Assembly: GCA_017512085.1 (NCBI GenBank)
Contig: JAFWHD010000005.1
Span: 1-38,063, forward strand
DNA length: 38,063 bases
Reading direction: 5' to 3'
Source of the DNA: Candidatus Saccharimonadota bacterium
GTDB lineage: Bacteria; Patescibacteriota; Saccharimonadia; Saccharimonadales; Saccharimonadaceae
Below are positions 7,050-15,175 of this stretch, in pieces. Both the position numbers and the translations under genes were made by a program. Position 1 is the stretch's first letter; every line of letters starts with the position of its first letter. The notes under the pieces are model-generated. The model worked only from the letters and a program-made list of their open reading frames with translations, did not search any database and was not told the origin of the DNA.

Positions 7050-8273
7050 CTAACGAAATAATTCATCAAGTTCTATTAGTTTTGTCTCGTCCGTCATTCG
7101 GTCAGTTATCTCGGCAGAATTAGACTCTAGGGTTTTATCTGACACTACGATACGTGTCGGTATTCCCATTAGTTCCGCATCGGCAAATTTCTGCCCCGGG
7201 CGCAAGTCCCTGTCATCAAAAATTATTTCCTTTTCACGTCCGTGATATATTTTTTCGGCAGCTCTGGTTCCCTTTTCGCCAATTCCCACCAGATAATACT
7301 GATATGGCGCAACAGCTTTTGGCCAGACTAGCCCCTTCTCATCCGCGTATTTTTCTGCGATTACTCCCATTAATCGCGAGACACCTATACCGTAGCACCC
7401 CATGTAGACAGTTTGCTCGTGGTTCTCCTCGTCGGCAAATTTTAGTCCTAGTGGCTCAGCATACTTATATTTTAGTTTAAAGATATTCCCTACTTCCGCT
7501 CCAGTTGTCTCAGAGAATCTCATTTCGCTCACATTGAGATCGGCTAATACCTCAGGGTTATATACTTCCTTGTTTAGGACAACAGTTTTATCGTCATTGT
7601 AATATATCGTATCTTCTCCCACCGGTAGCATTGTTTGGAACTCATGTGAATATTTGGAAAAAATCCCGCCCGAAGCAAAAGCCTCATAAGTACAGTCGCC
7701 GAGTCCAACTCTCTCAAAAATCCGCCGATAAGCCGCCTCTACTCGCTCATAAAATCGGTCCAAGTCTGCTTCTGTCGCATGAAAACTATAGAGATCCTTC
7801 ATGAGAAATTCTCGTCCACGCAAAATCCCAGATTTTGCCCTGAGCTCATTCCGGAATTTATTTTGGAATTGAAAAACTGAAAAAGGTAAATCCTTATAGC
7901 TTTTCACATATTTTTTTACCAGATTCGTAATCGGCTCTTCATGTGTTGGCGCTAGCCCCAAAATCCCGCCAGCGGACAACTCTGTCTTGAACCAGATATC
8001 CACTTCCTGATCGTCAAATCTACCTGTCTTTTCCCATAGCTCCGGATTTTGTAGAGCGGACATTGAGACTTCTTCACTCCCGAGAGTTGAGAGCTCCTCG
8101 CGGATGATGCTCTTGATTCTCTCAATCACTAGACGTCCCAGTGGCAAAAAATCATATACACCCGCCATTTCCTTATGAATGTAACCCGCCCGAGTTAGGA
8201 GCGCTCCATTTATTGCTGTTTCGTCCTTTGGCGCCTCCCGTAATGTCTTAACAAAAGTAGTACTTAATCTCAT
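7050..8273 (-). CDS. proS: Prolyl-tRNA synthetase, short form
   Basis: It charges tRNA-Pro. The class II core is clear: motif 1 GRLVIERIKSIIREEL, LAPTHEEPITNLVKKYVKSYKDLP, motif 2 KFRNELRAKSGILRGREFLMKDLYSFH, and motif 3 GCYGIGVSRLMGVIAEKYAD, followed by a C-terminal anticodon domain. At 407 aa it lacks the roughly 180-residue editing insertion of long bacterial ProRS; motif 2 runs almost directly into the segment before motif 3. Such short forms are known in other reduced lineages. TGATATAAT ends seven bases before the ATG, so the mRNA is probably leaderless. It follows the CPBP protease gene with only 13 bases between them. Confidence 0.94.
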   Translation of the reverse strand: MRLSTTFVKTLREAPKDETAINGALLTRAGYIHKEMAGVYDFLPLGRLVIERIKSIIREELSTLGSEEVSMSALQNPELWEKTGRFDDQEVDIWFKTELSAGGILGLAPTHEEPITNLVKKYVKSYKDLPFSVFQFQNKFRNELRAKSGILRGREFLMKDLYSFHATEADLDRFYERVEAAYRRIFERVGLGDCTYEAFASGGIFSKYSHEFQTMLPVGEDTIYYNDDKTVVLNKEVYNPEVLADLNVSEMRFSETTGAEVGNIFKLKYKYAEPLGLKFADEENHEQTVYMGCYGIGVSRLMGVIAEKYADEKGLVWPKAVAPYQYYLVGIGEKGTRAAEKIYHGREKEIIFDDRDLRPGQKFADAELMGIPTRIVVSDKTLESNSAEITDRMTDETKLIELDELFR

Positions 8274-8280
8274 AGATACA

Positions 8281-8289
8281 ATTATATCA
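8281..8289 (-). promoter_or_regulatory. Extended -10 promoter of proS (leaderless)
   Basis: TGATATAAT on the minus strand ends seven bases before the proS ATG and overlaps the stop codon region of the upstream CPBP gene. Confidence 0.6.
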
Positions 8290-9285
8290 CATCTGGGCGA
8301 TATAATTCATGTAAAAGGCTACCCCATTTACTATCATATGTACCAGAATCCCAGAATAAATCGTCCCGGTGATCTCGCGTAACACACATAGTATGACTGA
8401 CAGGATAAACACGCACACTCCAACCACTATAGTTGAATGTACTAGAGCAAAAACTAACGATACTAGGAAAATCGCGAGCAGCATCCCGCCCCACTTTGAC
8501 AAATTCTCAGAAAATTTCTCTCGTAATTTCGCATACAGCCACCCGCGGAAAATCGTTTCCTCCGCTATCGGCGCAACAACGACGTAGGAAATAAAGGCAA
8601 TAATCCTGTCCCATCCCACTACGGTCGTCTCATAGACTAGCTCCTGCTTCTGCTCGGTATCAAACCACTGAAAATTAGATAATAATGCCACCACCCCCAT
8701 CGCCAGCAGAAAATACACTATATATCCCACTGGCGCTAGCCCAATATCTGTCCACGTCGGCCAACCATTTAGTCCTAAAGTCTTATGAATATCATCTCTT
8801 TCTTTAGTTTTGATGACCTCTTGGCTGTTTTTTACTCCTATCTTTAATTTCTTGATTATTATTGGGGGAATAACAATCGTCATTAGTATTTCCAAAGTAT
8901 ATGCGAGGACAAAAATGATTCCTTCCCATATCGGTTCCGCGGCTTTCTCTGGGCCAAGAACGACAATCATTGCCCTAAATGCAACAAAATTTGATAAATA
9001 GATCGCCAATACCGTCCAAGCCAGTATTCCAATTGTCCAAAAAATCCCCTGAATCTTCTTTCTCATCGGTAATTTTGGACGCGTTTTCTTCTGTGATTTC
9101 TGCGCCGTCTCCAGCTCTGTTTTCGGCAATTTTGGACGCGCTTCCTTCTGTGATTTCTGCGCCGTCTCCAGCTCTGTTTTCGGCAATTTTGGACGCGCTT
9201 CCTTGGAAACTTTACTCTGCTCTAGGGGCATTACTTTAGCTGATTCCTTATTTTTTGCCTCTATTGTACTACCCTTATCCGTCAT
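8287..9285 (-). CDS. CPBP-family (CAAX-like) intramembrane metalloprotease
   Basis: This is a 332-aa multi-pass membrane protein. About 70 N-terminal residues are charged and carry a 19-residue tandem repeat (PKLPKTELETAQKSQK core). Hydrophobic segments then lead to the CPBP/Abi signature EETIFRGWLYAKLREKF (EExxxR), a following FALVHS histidine, and HMIVNGVAF. Family members are glutamate-dependent membrane proteases, including Rce1-type and bacteriocin-immunity proteins; the substrate here is unknown. The start overlaps the stop of the M50 protease gene by an ATGA, so the two membrane proteases are translationally coupled. Confidence 0.87.
   Translation of the reverse strand: MTDKGSTIEAKNKESAKVMPLEQSKVSKEARPKLPKTELETAQKSQKEARPKLPKTELETAQKSQKKTRPKLPMRKKIQGIFWTIGILAWTVLAIYLSNFVAFRAMIVVLGPEKAAEPIWEGIIFVLAYTLEILMTIVIPPIIIKKLKIGVKNSQEVIKTKERDDIHKTLGLNGWPTWTDIGLAPVGYIVYFLLAMGVVALLSNFQWFDTEQKQELVYETTVVGWDRIIAFISYVVVAPIAEETIFRGWLYAKLREKFSENLSKWGGMLLAIFLVSLVFALVHSTIVVGVCVFILSVILCVLREITGTIYSGILVHMIVNGVAFYMNYIAQM
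9067..9204. repeat. 57-bp tandem repeat inside the CPBP gene
   Basis: Units start at 9067, 9124 and 9181 (the last one partial), with few differences. They encode 19-residue copies of a Lys/Glu/Pro-rich cytoplasmic segment. Copy number could vary by slippage without a frameshift, since 57 is divisible by three. Confidence 0.9.
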
Positions 9286-10604
9286 GCGTTCGCCATCCTC
9301 ACGATGTCTAGGATTGTCACGATAAACATCAGCCCGAGGAGCACCATCATTGCTCTCGCTACTATTTTCTCCTCTACTTCCTTTGTGAGTTTCTTTTTCC
9401 TAAGCTTATATAGCGTGATTAGCGTCCATCTCCCACCATCCAATGCTGGTATTGGTAGCACATTCATGCAGGCGAGCGATACGGAGATAAGAGCCGCGAC
9501 AAATGCTAAATACGCCGGCCCCTCGGCTGTGGAATTTGGAAATAACACTCCAATGATACCCACCGGACCCGTCACTGAGTCGCCTACGGATTTAAGCGAT
9601 TCTTGTCCGTGTTCTCGTACACTTGAATCAAAGGATAATTGTGAACCTACCCCAGTTATCAAGTTCCATAGTAGGGTCCCCACCCCCTTAAACGTCTCCC
9701 CAGTCAATTGCAGTGTCAACCCTACGCCTACTATCGGTGCCGACCAGGTTGAGTATGATGTCTCGGTCTCACCCATTGCTATTCCAAGTAAATATCCCGC
9801 CTCGGAATCTTGCGGATTCATCGTGGCTACGGTCTCATAAACCAAATGTCCATTCTCGCTACACGACACCTCGGTAGTTGTCTCACTACTCTCAGCATCG
9901 GCAATTCCAGACGCGCTCTTATCCTCTATCTTTGCAGCATTATTATCTAGGCACTTTTGACTCGGACGCTCCATCCTGAATTTTACTTCTTGCCCCGCGT
10001 GTTCATTATTATAAGCTTTTAATGCGCTAATTTCACGAATCTCATTCCCATCTACCGAAAGAATTAAATCCCCCGTATTCATACCCGCAGCGTAGGCTGG
10101 CGAATCCTCTACTACCATTGTTACCTCTATCGGTGCTTTTTCTACTCTCGTATCTGCGCCTATAGTAAACTGCCCTTCTTCTAAAAGTTTCGGCATACCC
10201 GTCCAGGCAAGTATGGTAAAAATGATAATCGCAACTAACCAGTTCATAGCTACTCCACCGAATAATATCTTGGTCTTACTCCAGTAGCTTGCTGCCCCGA
10301 ATGTCCCTTCTCTCGTATCTGCGTCCGATTCGCCATCCATCTGGCAAAATCCACCTATCGGCAACCAGTTCAGGCTAAAAATCAGCCCTTTTTGTGGTTT
10401 TTTCCACTCGTGCTTTGGCAGACGTTTCCATTTCTTCGTCTCGGGGTCTTTTACCCAGGCCATCATTCGCGGTGGGAAACAAATCCCGAATTCTAGCACC
10501 TTAACTCCATTCCGTCTCGCCATAATAAAATGACCTAACTCATGTAGAGTCACGAGAACCATTAGGACTAAAAGCCCCACAATTACACCTAAAAAAGTCT
10601 CCAT
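9282..10604 (-). CDS. rseP: RseP/site-2-type M50 membrane zinc metalloprotease
   Basis: It cleaves membrane-embedded substrates such as anti-sigma factors or signal-peptide remnants. The 440-aa protein has the HELGH zinc site (H21, E22, H25) in the first membrane helix. A PDZ domain follows (about 150-260, VEDSPAYAAGMNTGDLILSVDG), and the C-terminal NVLPIPALDGGRW motif supplies the third ligand. The PDZ is enlarged by a Ser/Glu-rich insertion (DNNAAKIEDKSASGIADAES). TGGTATAAT ends six bases before the ATG, so it has its own leaderless or near-leaderless promoter within the uppS-rseP gap. It is coupled to the CPBP protease downstream. The E. coli name is used for the family only; no RseA or sigma-E partner is seen. 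Confidence 0.9.
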   Translation of the reverse strand: METFLGVIVGLLVLMVLVTLHELGHFIMARRNGVKVLEFGICFPPRMMAWVKDPETKKWKRLPKHEWKKPQKGLIFSLNWLPIGGFCQMDGESDADTREGTFGAASYWSKTKILFGGVAMNWLVAIIIFTILAWTGMPKLLEEGQFTIGADTRVEKAPIEVTMVVEDSPAYAAGMNTGDLILSVDGNEIREISALKAYNNEHAGQEVKFRMERPSQKCLDNNAAKIEDKSASGIADAESSETTTEVSCSENGHLVYETVATMNPQDSEAGYLLGIAMGETETSYSTWSAPIVGVGLTLQLTGETFKGVGTLLWNLITGVGSQLSFDSSVREHGQESLKSVGDSVTGPVGIIGVLFPNSTAEGPAYLAFVAALISVSLACMNVLPIPALDGGRWTLITLYKLRKKKLTKEVEEKIVARAMMVLLGLMFIVTILDIVRMANA

Positions 10605-10610
10605 ATCCTT

Positions 10611-10619
10611 ATTATACCA
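10611..10619 (-). promoter_or_regulatory. Extended -10 promoter of the M50 protease gene
   Basis: TGGTATAAT on the minus strand is placed six bases before the ATG. The intervening AAGGAT is also weakly Shine-Dalgarno-like. Confidence 0.6.
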
Positions 10620-11291
10620 CTACCGACCAAATCTTCTTTGTCTTTTTTCAAAATTATTTATGATTTCTGGAATATCTTCCTTTGACATTTCCGGAAAATA
10701 CTTTTTAATAAATAGGAATTCCGCGTAAGCACTGCGCCAGAGCATGAAACCACTAATTCTCTCCTCTCCACTCGGCCTTACCACCATATCTACATCTGGC
10801 ACTTCTGGATGGTAGAGATGCCTGTCTATGGAATCTGGCGTTATTTCTTCACCAGATGCTACTACTGCCTTCGCTGCGTCAGCTATTTCCTGTTTTCCAC
10901 CATAATTAAAGCAAAAACACGCGGTCATCCCTGTGCATTGTGACGTGAGCGCCTCGGCTTCTTCAATCAATGAAAGTAGCTTTTTATTCACTCGTTCTTT
11001 TGAGCCTAGAATAATCATTTTTACATTATTTTTCTTCATCCGTTTCGCGTAGCCCATAATTCTTGTCGCCAGTAGCTTCATGATATAATCTACCTCGGTC
11101 TTTTCGCGCCCCCAGTTTTCAGTACTAAAGACATAAAAAGTCACATACTCTATCCCAGCCTCCTTAGCGGCCTCTATTAAATCCTGGATCACATCAAAAC
11201 CCTTCTTGTGACCTTCAATTTTTGGGACACCGCGCTCCTTAGCCCACCGTCGGTTCCCGTCGGCAATAATTCCTAAATGCTTCAATTTCAT
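10620..11291 (-). CDS. uppS: Undecaprenyl diphosphate synthase
   Basis: This cis-prenyltransferase makes the C55 lipid carrier for peptidoglycan and surface glycans. The 223-aa product carries GIIADGNRRWAKERG (catalytic Asp about residue 11), GHKKGFDVIQDL, YVTFYVFSTENWGR, FNYGGKQEI, and the C-terminal VVRPSGEERISGFMLWRSAYAEF signature. It lies one base after the frr stop on the same strand, so it is probably co-transcribed with frr. Confidence 0.95.
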   Translation of the reverse strand: MKLKHLGIIADGNRRWAKERGVPKIEGHKKGFDVIQDLIEAAKEAGIEYVTFYVFSTENWGREKTEVDYIMKLLATRIMGYAKRMKKNNVKMIILGSKERVNKKLLSLIEEAEALTSQCTGMTACFCFNYGGKQEIADAAKAVVASGEEITPDSIDRHLYHPEVPDVDMVVRPSGEERISGFMLWRSAYAEFLFIKKYFPEMSKEDIPEIINNFEKRQRRFGR

Positions 11292-11292
11292 T

Positions 11293-11838
11293 TTATAACT
11301 TCATTATCTCGTCAGATTTTTCTTTAAATTCTTTCTCAATTATATCACTGAACTCTTTTGTTAAATCGTCAATTTCCTTTTCGCCTCGTTTTTTCACGTC
11401 TTCACTGAGGTCGGAGGCTGACTTTAATGTCTTACGGGCATCCTCGCGAACATTACGGAGTGATTTTTTGGCTTCTTCAACTTTTGCCGAGGCATTCTTA
11501 ACGATTTCCTTTCGGCGTTCCTCGGTGAGCGGTGGAATCGGCACACGAATCACGCGCCCATCATCGGATGGATTAAGCCCTAGTGACTGATCCGCCGAAA
11601 TAGCCTTTGAGATGGCCGGGATATTATTTATATCAAAAGGCGTCACGACTAGTAGTGTTGCATCGGCCGCTGTGATATTTGCTGCTTGATTTAATGGCAT
11701 GAATTGCCCATAGACCTCCACCTTCACACCCGATAACATATCAGGATGTGCGCGTCCCGTCCGGACTTTCTTCATCTCGCTTTTGAAACGTTCAACCGTC
11801 TCCTCCATTTTTTTGCGGTCTTCTTTCGTGTCAAACAT
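11293..11838 (-). CDS. frr: Ribosome recycling factor
   Basis: It splits post-termination ribosomes together with EF-G. The 181-aa protein shows the family's N-terminal helix, VRTGRAHPDMLSGVKVEVYG, ITAADATLLVVTPFD, and the long coiled-coil helices (RKEIVKNASAKVEEAKKSLRNVREDARK). The ATG at 11838 is preferred to a GTG two codons upstream because AAGGAG is spaced five bases before it. Transcription likely starts at a TGGTATAAT box (11862-11870). It is divergent from rpmE across a conserved hairpin element. Confidence 0.95.
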   Translation of the reverse strand: MFDTKEDRKKMEETVERFKSEMKKVRTGRAHPDMLSGVKVEVYGQFMPLNQAANITAADATLLVVTPFDINNIPAISKAISADQSLGLNPSDDGRVIRVPIPPLTEERRKEIVKNASAKVEEAKKSLRNVREDARKTLKSASDLSEDVKKRGEKEIDDLTKEFSDIIEKEFKEKSDEIMKL

Positions 11839-11861
11839 AATCACTCCTTATTAATATCCCC

Positions 11862-11870
11862 ATTATACCA
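11862..11870 (-). promoter_or_regulatory. Extended -10 promoter of the frr-uppS operon
   Basis: TGGTATAAT on the minus strand, 23 bases before the frr ATG, leaves room for the AAGGAG ribosome site. Confidence 0.65.
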
Positions 11871-11900
11871 TAAAACCCAAAAAACGAGGAATGTTGTTTT

Positions 11901-12005
11901 AACTACCTCTTATCTGGGACAATTTCCCGGAAAACATTAGAAAAGTCAAGTCCTTTAGGACTTTACTTTTCTAATTTTGTAGGCGTCCCAGATAAGATGG
12001 TAGTT
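11901..12005. repeat. Long hairpin element, family H1, copy b
   Basis: The outer arms 11901-11920 and 11985-12005 pair with a single bulge. The inner arms 11937-11954 and 11957-11974 pair over 18 bp with one mismatch and a two-base gap. The internal loop (AATTTCCCGGAAAACA on the left, TTTTGTAGGC on the right) is nearly the same as in copy a at 1128-1269. The distal outer arms (AACTACC/GGTAGTT versus GGCTAAC/GTTAGCC) differ in sequence but keep pairing. It sits between divergent frr and rpmE, just upstream of the rpmE promoter. Confidence 0.75.
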
Positions 12006-12047
12006 ATAATACATCCAAACTTAGGGGTTTACTTTTTTATCGTTATC

Positions 12048-12056
12048 TGGTACAAT
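12048..12056 (+). promoter_or_regulatory. Extended -10 promoter of rpmE
   Basis: TGGTACAAT lies 11 bases before the ATG, so the leader would be only about four or five bases long. Confidence 0.5.
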
Positions 12057-12067
12057 TATAGATAATT

Positions 12068-12400
12068 ATGAGTAAGAAAGAGTTACATCCCAAAGATTAT
12101 CGTTATGTCGTCTTTTCGGACGAAGCGGCCGGATTTCAGTTCCTGACCAAATCCACCGCTACGAGCGAAGAAACTATCACCTGGAAAGATGGTAACACCT
12201 ATCCACTAGTTAAAGTTCAGATTTCTTCCGCTTCACACCCGTTCTTTACTGGCGAGGAAAAGATTATTGATACCGAGGGACGCGTTGATCGCTTTAAGGC
12301 TCGCGCCGAGAAGGCGAAACAGCTTCGCGAATCCCTAGGCAACAAAGTCAAAAAAGCCGCCAAAGAGACCGAAAAGAAACAGGCGAAGGATAAGAAATAA
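12068..12400 (+). CDS. rpmE2: 50S ribosomal protein L31, type B, with a lysine-rich tail
   Basis: The N-terminal 80 residues match the zinc-free type B L31 ([26 protein letters not shown], then [34 protein letters not shown]). None of the four zinc-binding cysteines of type A is present. A roughly 25-residue Lys/Glu/Ala tail makes it 110 aa, longer than the usual 80-90. It is monocistronic between a near-leaderless promoter and a good terminator. Confidence 0.93.
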   Translation: MSKKELHPKDYRYVVFSDEAAGFQFLTKSTATSEETITWKDGNTYPLVKVQISSASHPFFTGEEKIIDTEGRVDRFKARAEKAKQLRESLGNKVKKAAKETEKKQAKDKK

Positions 12401-12417
12401 TCCCAAATAAGATACAG

Positions 12418-12448
12418 AAAGAAACGGACTCATAATCCGTTTCTTTTT
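12418..12448 (+). terminator. Terminator of rpmE
   Basis: GAAACGGA (12421-12428) pairs with TCCGTTTC (12436-12443) and is extended by an A run on the left and TTTTT on the right. Confidence 0.85.
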
Positions 12449-12545
12449 GAGCTCGCCGAAAATATAATTCTAAGTACTTAGCGTTTATTACAGAACGCTC
12501 AAATAAATAAGTGCGCTCGCCACTAAATATCTAACTCGGAAAACA

Positions 12546-13604
12546 TTAGTGGATATAGTTAAAGTTTCCTACTGCACTAGCCGGAATAGTAGAATATAAT
12601 ACCCCGTAACAACCCGAGTAATTTCTCTCGGACACATTAATGGATCCATCGCTGTTTACTGATTCCACATAGCCTACGTGTCCATACCATCCTGATGATG
12701 TCTGGAATACCGCCCCTGCGGCTGGAGTTTTATTTACTGGGAATCCACGCGCTGCTGCTAGTGCCGCCCAACCGTTTGCGTTTGCCTGGATTACCTGGAG
12801 ATCGGGACGTTTCGCCCATGCCCAAGTCGTACATTGACCGGCGCCCTGTGCCCGATTACAGACCGCATTAGTCCGCTCGGAGGTATTCCCAAGATAGGTA
12901 TAAGTATATGCTGTATAAGTCCTGACTGGTGGCACATATTCTGGTCGCTCAGTCTCAGGCAAGGAACCATCCTTCACCAGTATCTTCATCCCCTCTGTGA
13001 TGCCCGACACTTCTAGATCGTTAAGTGCTGTAATCTCCTCCACTGAGGAACCATATTTAGACGCAATTGAATCCACTGTATCGCCTGATTTTACCGTATA
13101 AACTATTCCAGACGAGCTCGGTATATAGAGAGTCGTCCCCACCGCCACATCGGTTGTTTTTAGGCCGTTTGACCAACGTACCTGATCGGCCGAAACGCCA
13201 TATTTTGCTGCCACTGAGTCTAGCGATTCTCCTTCCGCTAGGATGTGCTCTACTACACCCCTTGAGGCATCTACATCTGTCAGTGATGGCTTTTCCAGTT
13301 TTCCGGCCGTAGTTTGACCAGAATCATACATTGTTGTTGTCATCACGTAATTATCTGCTACATCTCCCGCCGAAGCTAGGCCAAGGGTATTAGATAAATC
13401 CGCTACGGTATATAGCTCTGTCATTGAATCTACTGACACCTCACTCGTTCCTGTCACTATACTATCCAGACTTAAAGATGCCGATGCATTCATTTTGCTG
13501 ATTGAGCCCATGATTACAGTCATCAAAACCACGACCGTTACCAACGCATAAGGAAAAACAGTCTTTACCCATTCACCAAATGTATTCTTTGATTTCTTGC
13601 TCAT
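12546..13604 (-). CDS. Secreted LysM-CHAP peptidoglycan hydrolase
   Basis: The 352-aa protein has an N-terminal membrane helix (about 14-33, PYALVTVVVLMTVIMG). Two LysM motifs follow (ILAEGESLDSVAAKYGVSAD and YTVKSGDTVDSIASKYG), then a C-terminal CHAP amidase/endopeptidase domain with the Cys in GQCTTWAW, the His in GHVGYVESV and a polar residue in INVSERNYSG. It should bind and cut peptidoglycan outside the membrane during growth or division. The start overlaps the RuvX-MltG stop (ATGA), so it is translationally coupled to another wall enzyme. Confidence 0.9.
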   Translation of the reverse strand: MSKKSKNTFGEWVKTVFPYALVTVVVLMTVIMGSISKMNASASLSLDSIVTGTSEVSVDSMTELYTVADLSNTLGLASAGDVADNYVMTTTMYDSGQTTAGKLEKPSLTDVDASRGVVEHILAEGESLDSVAAKYGVSADQVRWSNGLKTTDVAVGTTLYIPSSSGIVYTVKSGDTVDSIASKYGSSVEEITALNDLEVSGITEGMKILVKDGSLPETERPEYVPPVRTYTAYTYTYLGNTSERTNAVCNRAQGAGQCTTWAWAKRPDLQVIQANANGWAALAAARGFPVNKTPAAGAVFQTSSGWYGHVGYVESVNSDGSINVSERNYSGCYGVLYSTIPASAVGNFNYIH

Positions 13605-15142
13605 AACTGGGTTACGCAGGCGTCGCCACAGTAATTATAGATATTCTGGATATGCTCAGCCTCCGTACTACCATAATACATCTTTCCAGTGCTATCTGTC
13701 AAGAAGTAGAGATAATCGGTATCGGCTGGATTTGCCACTGCGAGCAGTGCATTGAGTCCAGGATTTGCTATCGGCCCGCATGGTAATCCTACATGTATCC
13801 TCGTATTATAACAAGAATCTATTGCGAGTGCCGCGGCATTATCGGTATAGGTGGTTCGCTCAGGGTCCACCACATCTAGCGCATATCCCACTGTCACATC
13901 GCTTCCTAGCATCATACCTGTATTTAATCTTTTTTGAAAAATCTGCGACACTACAGGCATATCCGCTGCGCCAGACTCCTTTTGAATAATAGATGCCAAT
14001 GTCACCCCTTGATAAATCGTTAAGCCTTGATTAGCGTATGCTTCTTCTAGATTATTGCTCTTTATGGCTTTATACATCTGGTCCAAAAAAGCCTTGATGA
14101 TTTTTTCTACGTCGTCTGTTTCGTAAAATTGTATCGTTTCCGGATAAAGAAATCCTTCCAAGTTTGTCGTTCCTGGTTTTTGCTCGGCTAGGAATGGATA
14201 ATCAGTGCTATAGTCTTTATTAAAGGCATCATTTACTTCTCCTATATTATAAATAGACTGCCCCAGAGTATCTTCAGCCTTGCTCGTGAGAGATAGGAGC
14301 GACGTCTTTACATCGGCCACCGTCTCTCCTGGCCGAATCGTAAAATCAAAAGTCTCCGCCACTGCGTTCATCGCTGCCTCTTCAGCTAGACGTCGTTGCT
14401 CCTCTCTATTTTTAACATAAACTATCGCCACGGTCACTCCGCCAGCTAATAATATCGCAACGATAACTCCAGCTATCGTTCCACCCCATGACTTCATCCT
14501 ATGTTTAGCTTTTTTTGCTCGCATTTTTGCTTTCTCCGCTTCCTTTACCGCTTTTACTCTCGCCCTCGTCCCAGCATCGGCAAATGCTCCATCGGGCGCC
14601 TTTTCTATTCCTGATATTGTCCCATCGGGATTCATAATCATATCATCGGCTGGTGCCGCTGAGGCGCCAAGAGCATTAGCCGCTTCACCCATCGTCTCTG
14701 TTGTGGTGTTAGCAGGCGCGTCCAAAATTGCCGATTGCCTATTCCCGATCCCCTCCAGAAAATCCTGTAAAATTATCGTCGCCGCTTCCGCATCTATCTC
14801 GCCCTTTGTATAGGATTTGCCCCGCTCTTTTAATCTATTCTCAGCTAGCACACTAGTTAAGGATTCATCTTGCATCCTTACCCTTGCTCCAGGGATTTTT
14901 TCGGTTAGTTGCTTCGCAAAATTTCTCGCATAGAGCGACTGCCTAGTCTCTACTCCCGAATTGTTGCGTGGCAATCCTACGACAAAAAACTGCGTATTTT
15001 GCTGTCTAGCCAGCCTCGCTATCGCGTGCCATTCTGTACCGTCCACAATCACCGTCCCCATCGGTACGGCTATTCGCGTACTGGAATCGGCTTTTGCCAC
15101 CCCTATTCTTTTTTCACCCACATCTAGGCCTATAATCTTCAT
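13601..15142 (-). CDS. Fusion of RuvX/YqgF-type nuclease and MltG-type endolytic transglycosylase
   Basis: Residues 1-135 are a complete YqgF domain with GLDVGEKRIGVA (D7), QDESLTS (E93) and DAEAA (D117). YqgF proteins act in pre-16S rRNA processing or as Holliday-junction resolvase-like nucleases. A charged linker follows, then one membrane helix (221-243), then an MltG/YceG domain (about 265-513) with LEGFLYPET and SIIQKES, whose E389 matches the catalytic glutamate. MltG cuts nascent glycan strands in the periplasm or outer face. The topology puts the nuclease in the cytoplasm and the transglycosylase outside. All key residues are kept in both halves, so this is a true fusion with no internal stop or frameshift. 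A Shine-Dalgarno (GGAG) and a TATAAT box precede it. Confidence 0.9.
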   Translation of the reverse strand: MKIIGLDVGEKRIGVAKADSSTRIAVPMGTVIVDGTEWHAIARLARQQNTQFFVVGLPRNNSGVETRQSLYARNFAKQLTEKIPGARVRMQDESLTSVLAENRLKERGKSYTKGEIDAEAATIILQDFLEGIGNRQSAILDAPANTTTETMGEAANALGASAAPADDMIMNPDGTISGIEKAPDGAFADAGTRARVKAVKEAEKAKMRAKKAKHRMKSWGGTIAGVIVAILLAGGVTVAIVYVKNREEQRRLAEEAAMNAVAETFDFTIRPGETVADVKTSLLSLTSKAEDTLGQSIYNIGEVNDAFNKDYSTDYPFLAEQKPGTTNLEGFLYPETIQFYETDDVEKIIKAFLDQMYKAIKSNNLEEAYANQGLTIYQGVTLASIIQKESGAADMPVVSQIFQKRLNTGMMLGSDVTVGYALDVVDPERTTYTDNAAALAIDSCYNTRIHVGLPCGPIANPGLNALLAVANPADTDYLYFLTDSTGKMYYGSTEAEHIQNIYNYCGDACVTQL

Positions 15143-15175
15143 ATCATCTCCACACTTACTAGTTTCTAGATTATA

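Noticed and set aside
9067-9204. Possible CRISPR-like array
   Set aside because: The 57-bp units are contiguous coding repeats without spacers, inside a protease gene, and no cas gene is present.
9304-9840. Long open frame (178 codons) on the plus strand
   Set aside because: It is antisense to the M50 protease gene, whose motifs are unmistakable; the frame has no family match or ribosome site.
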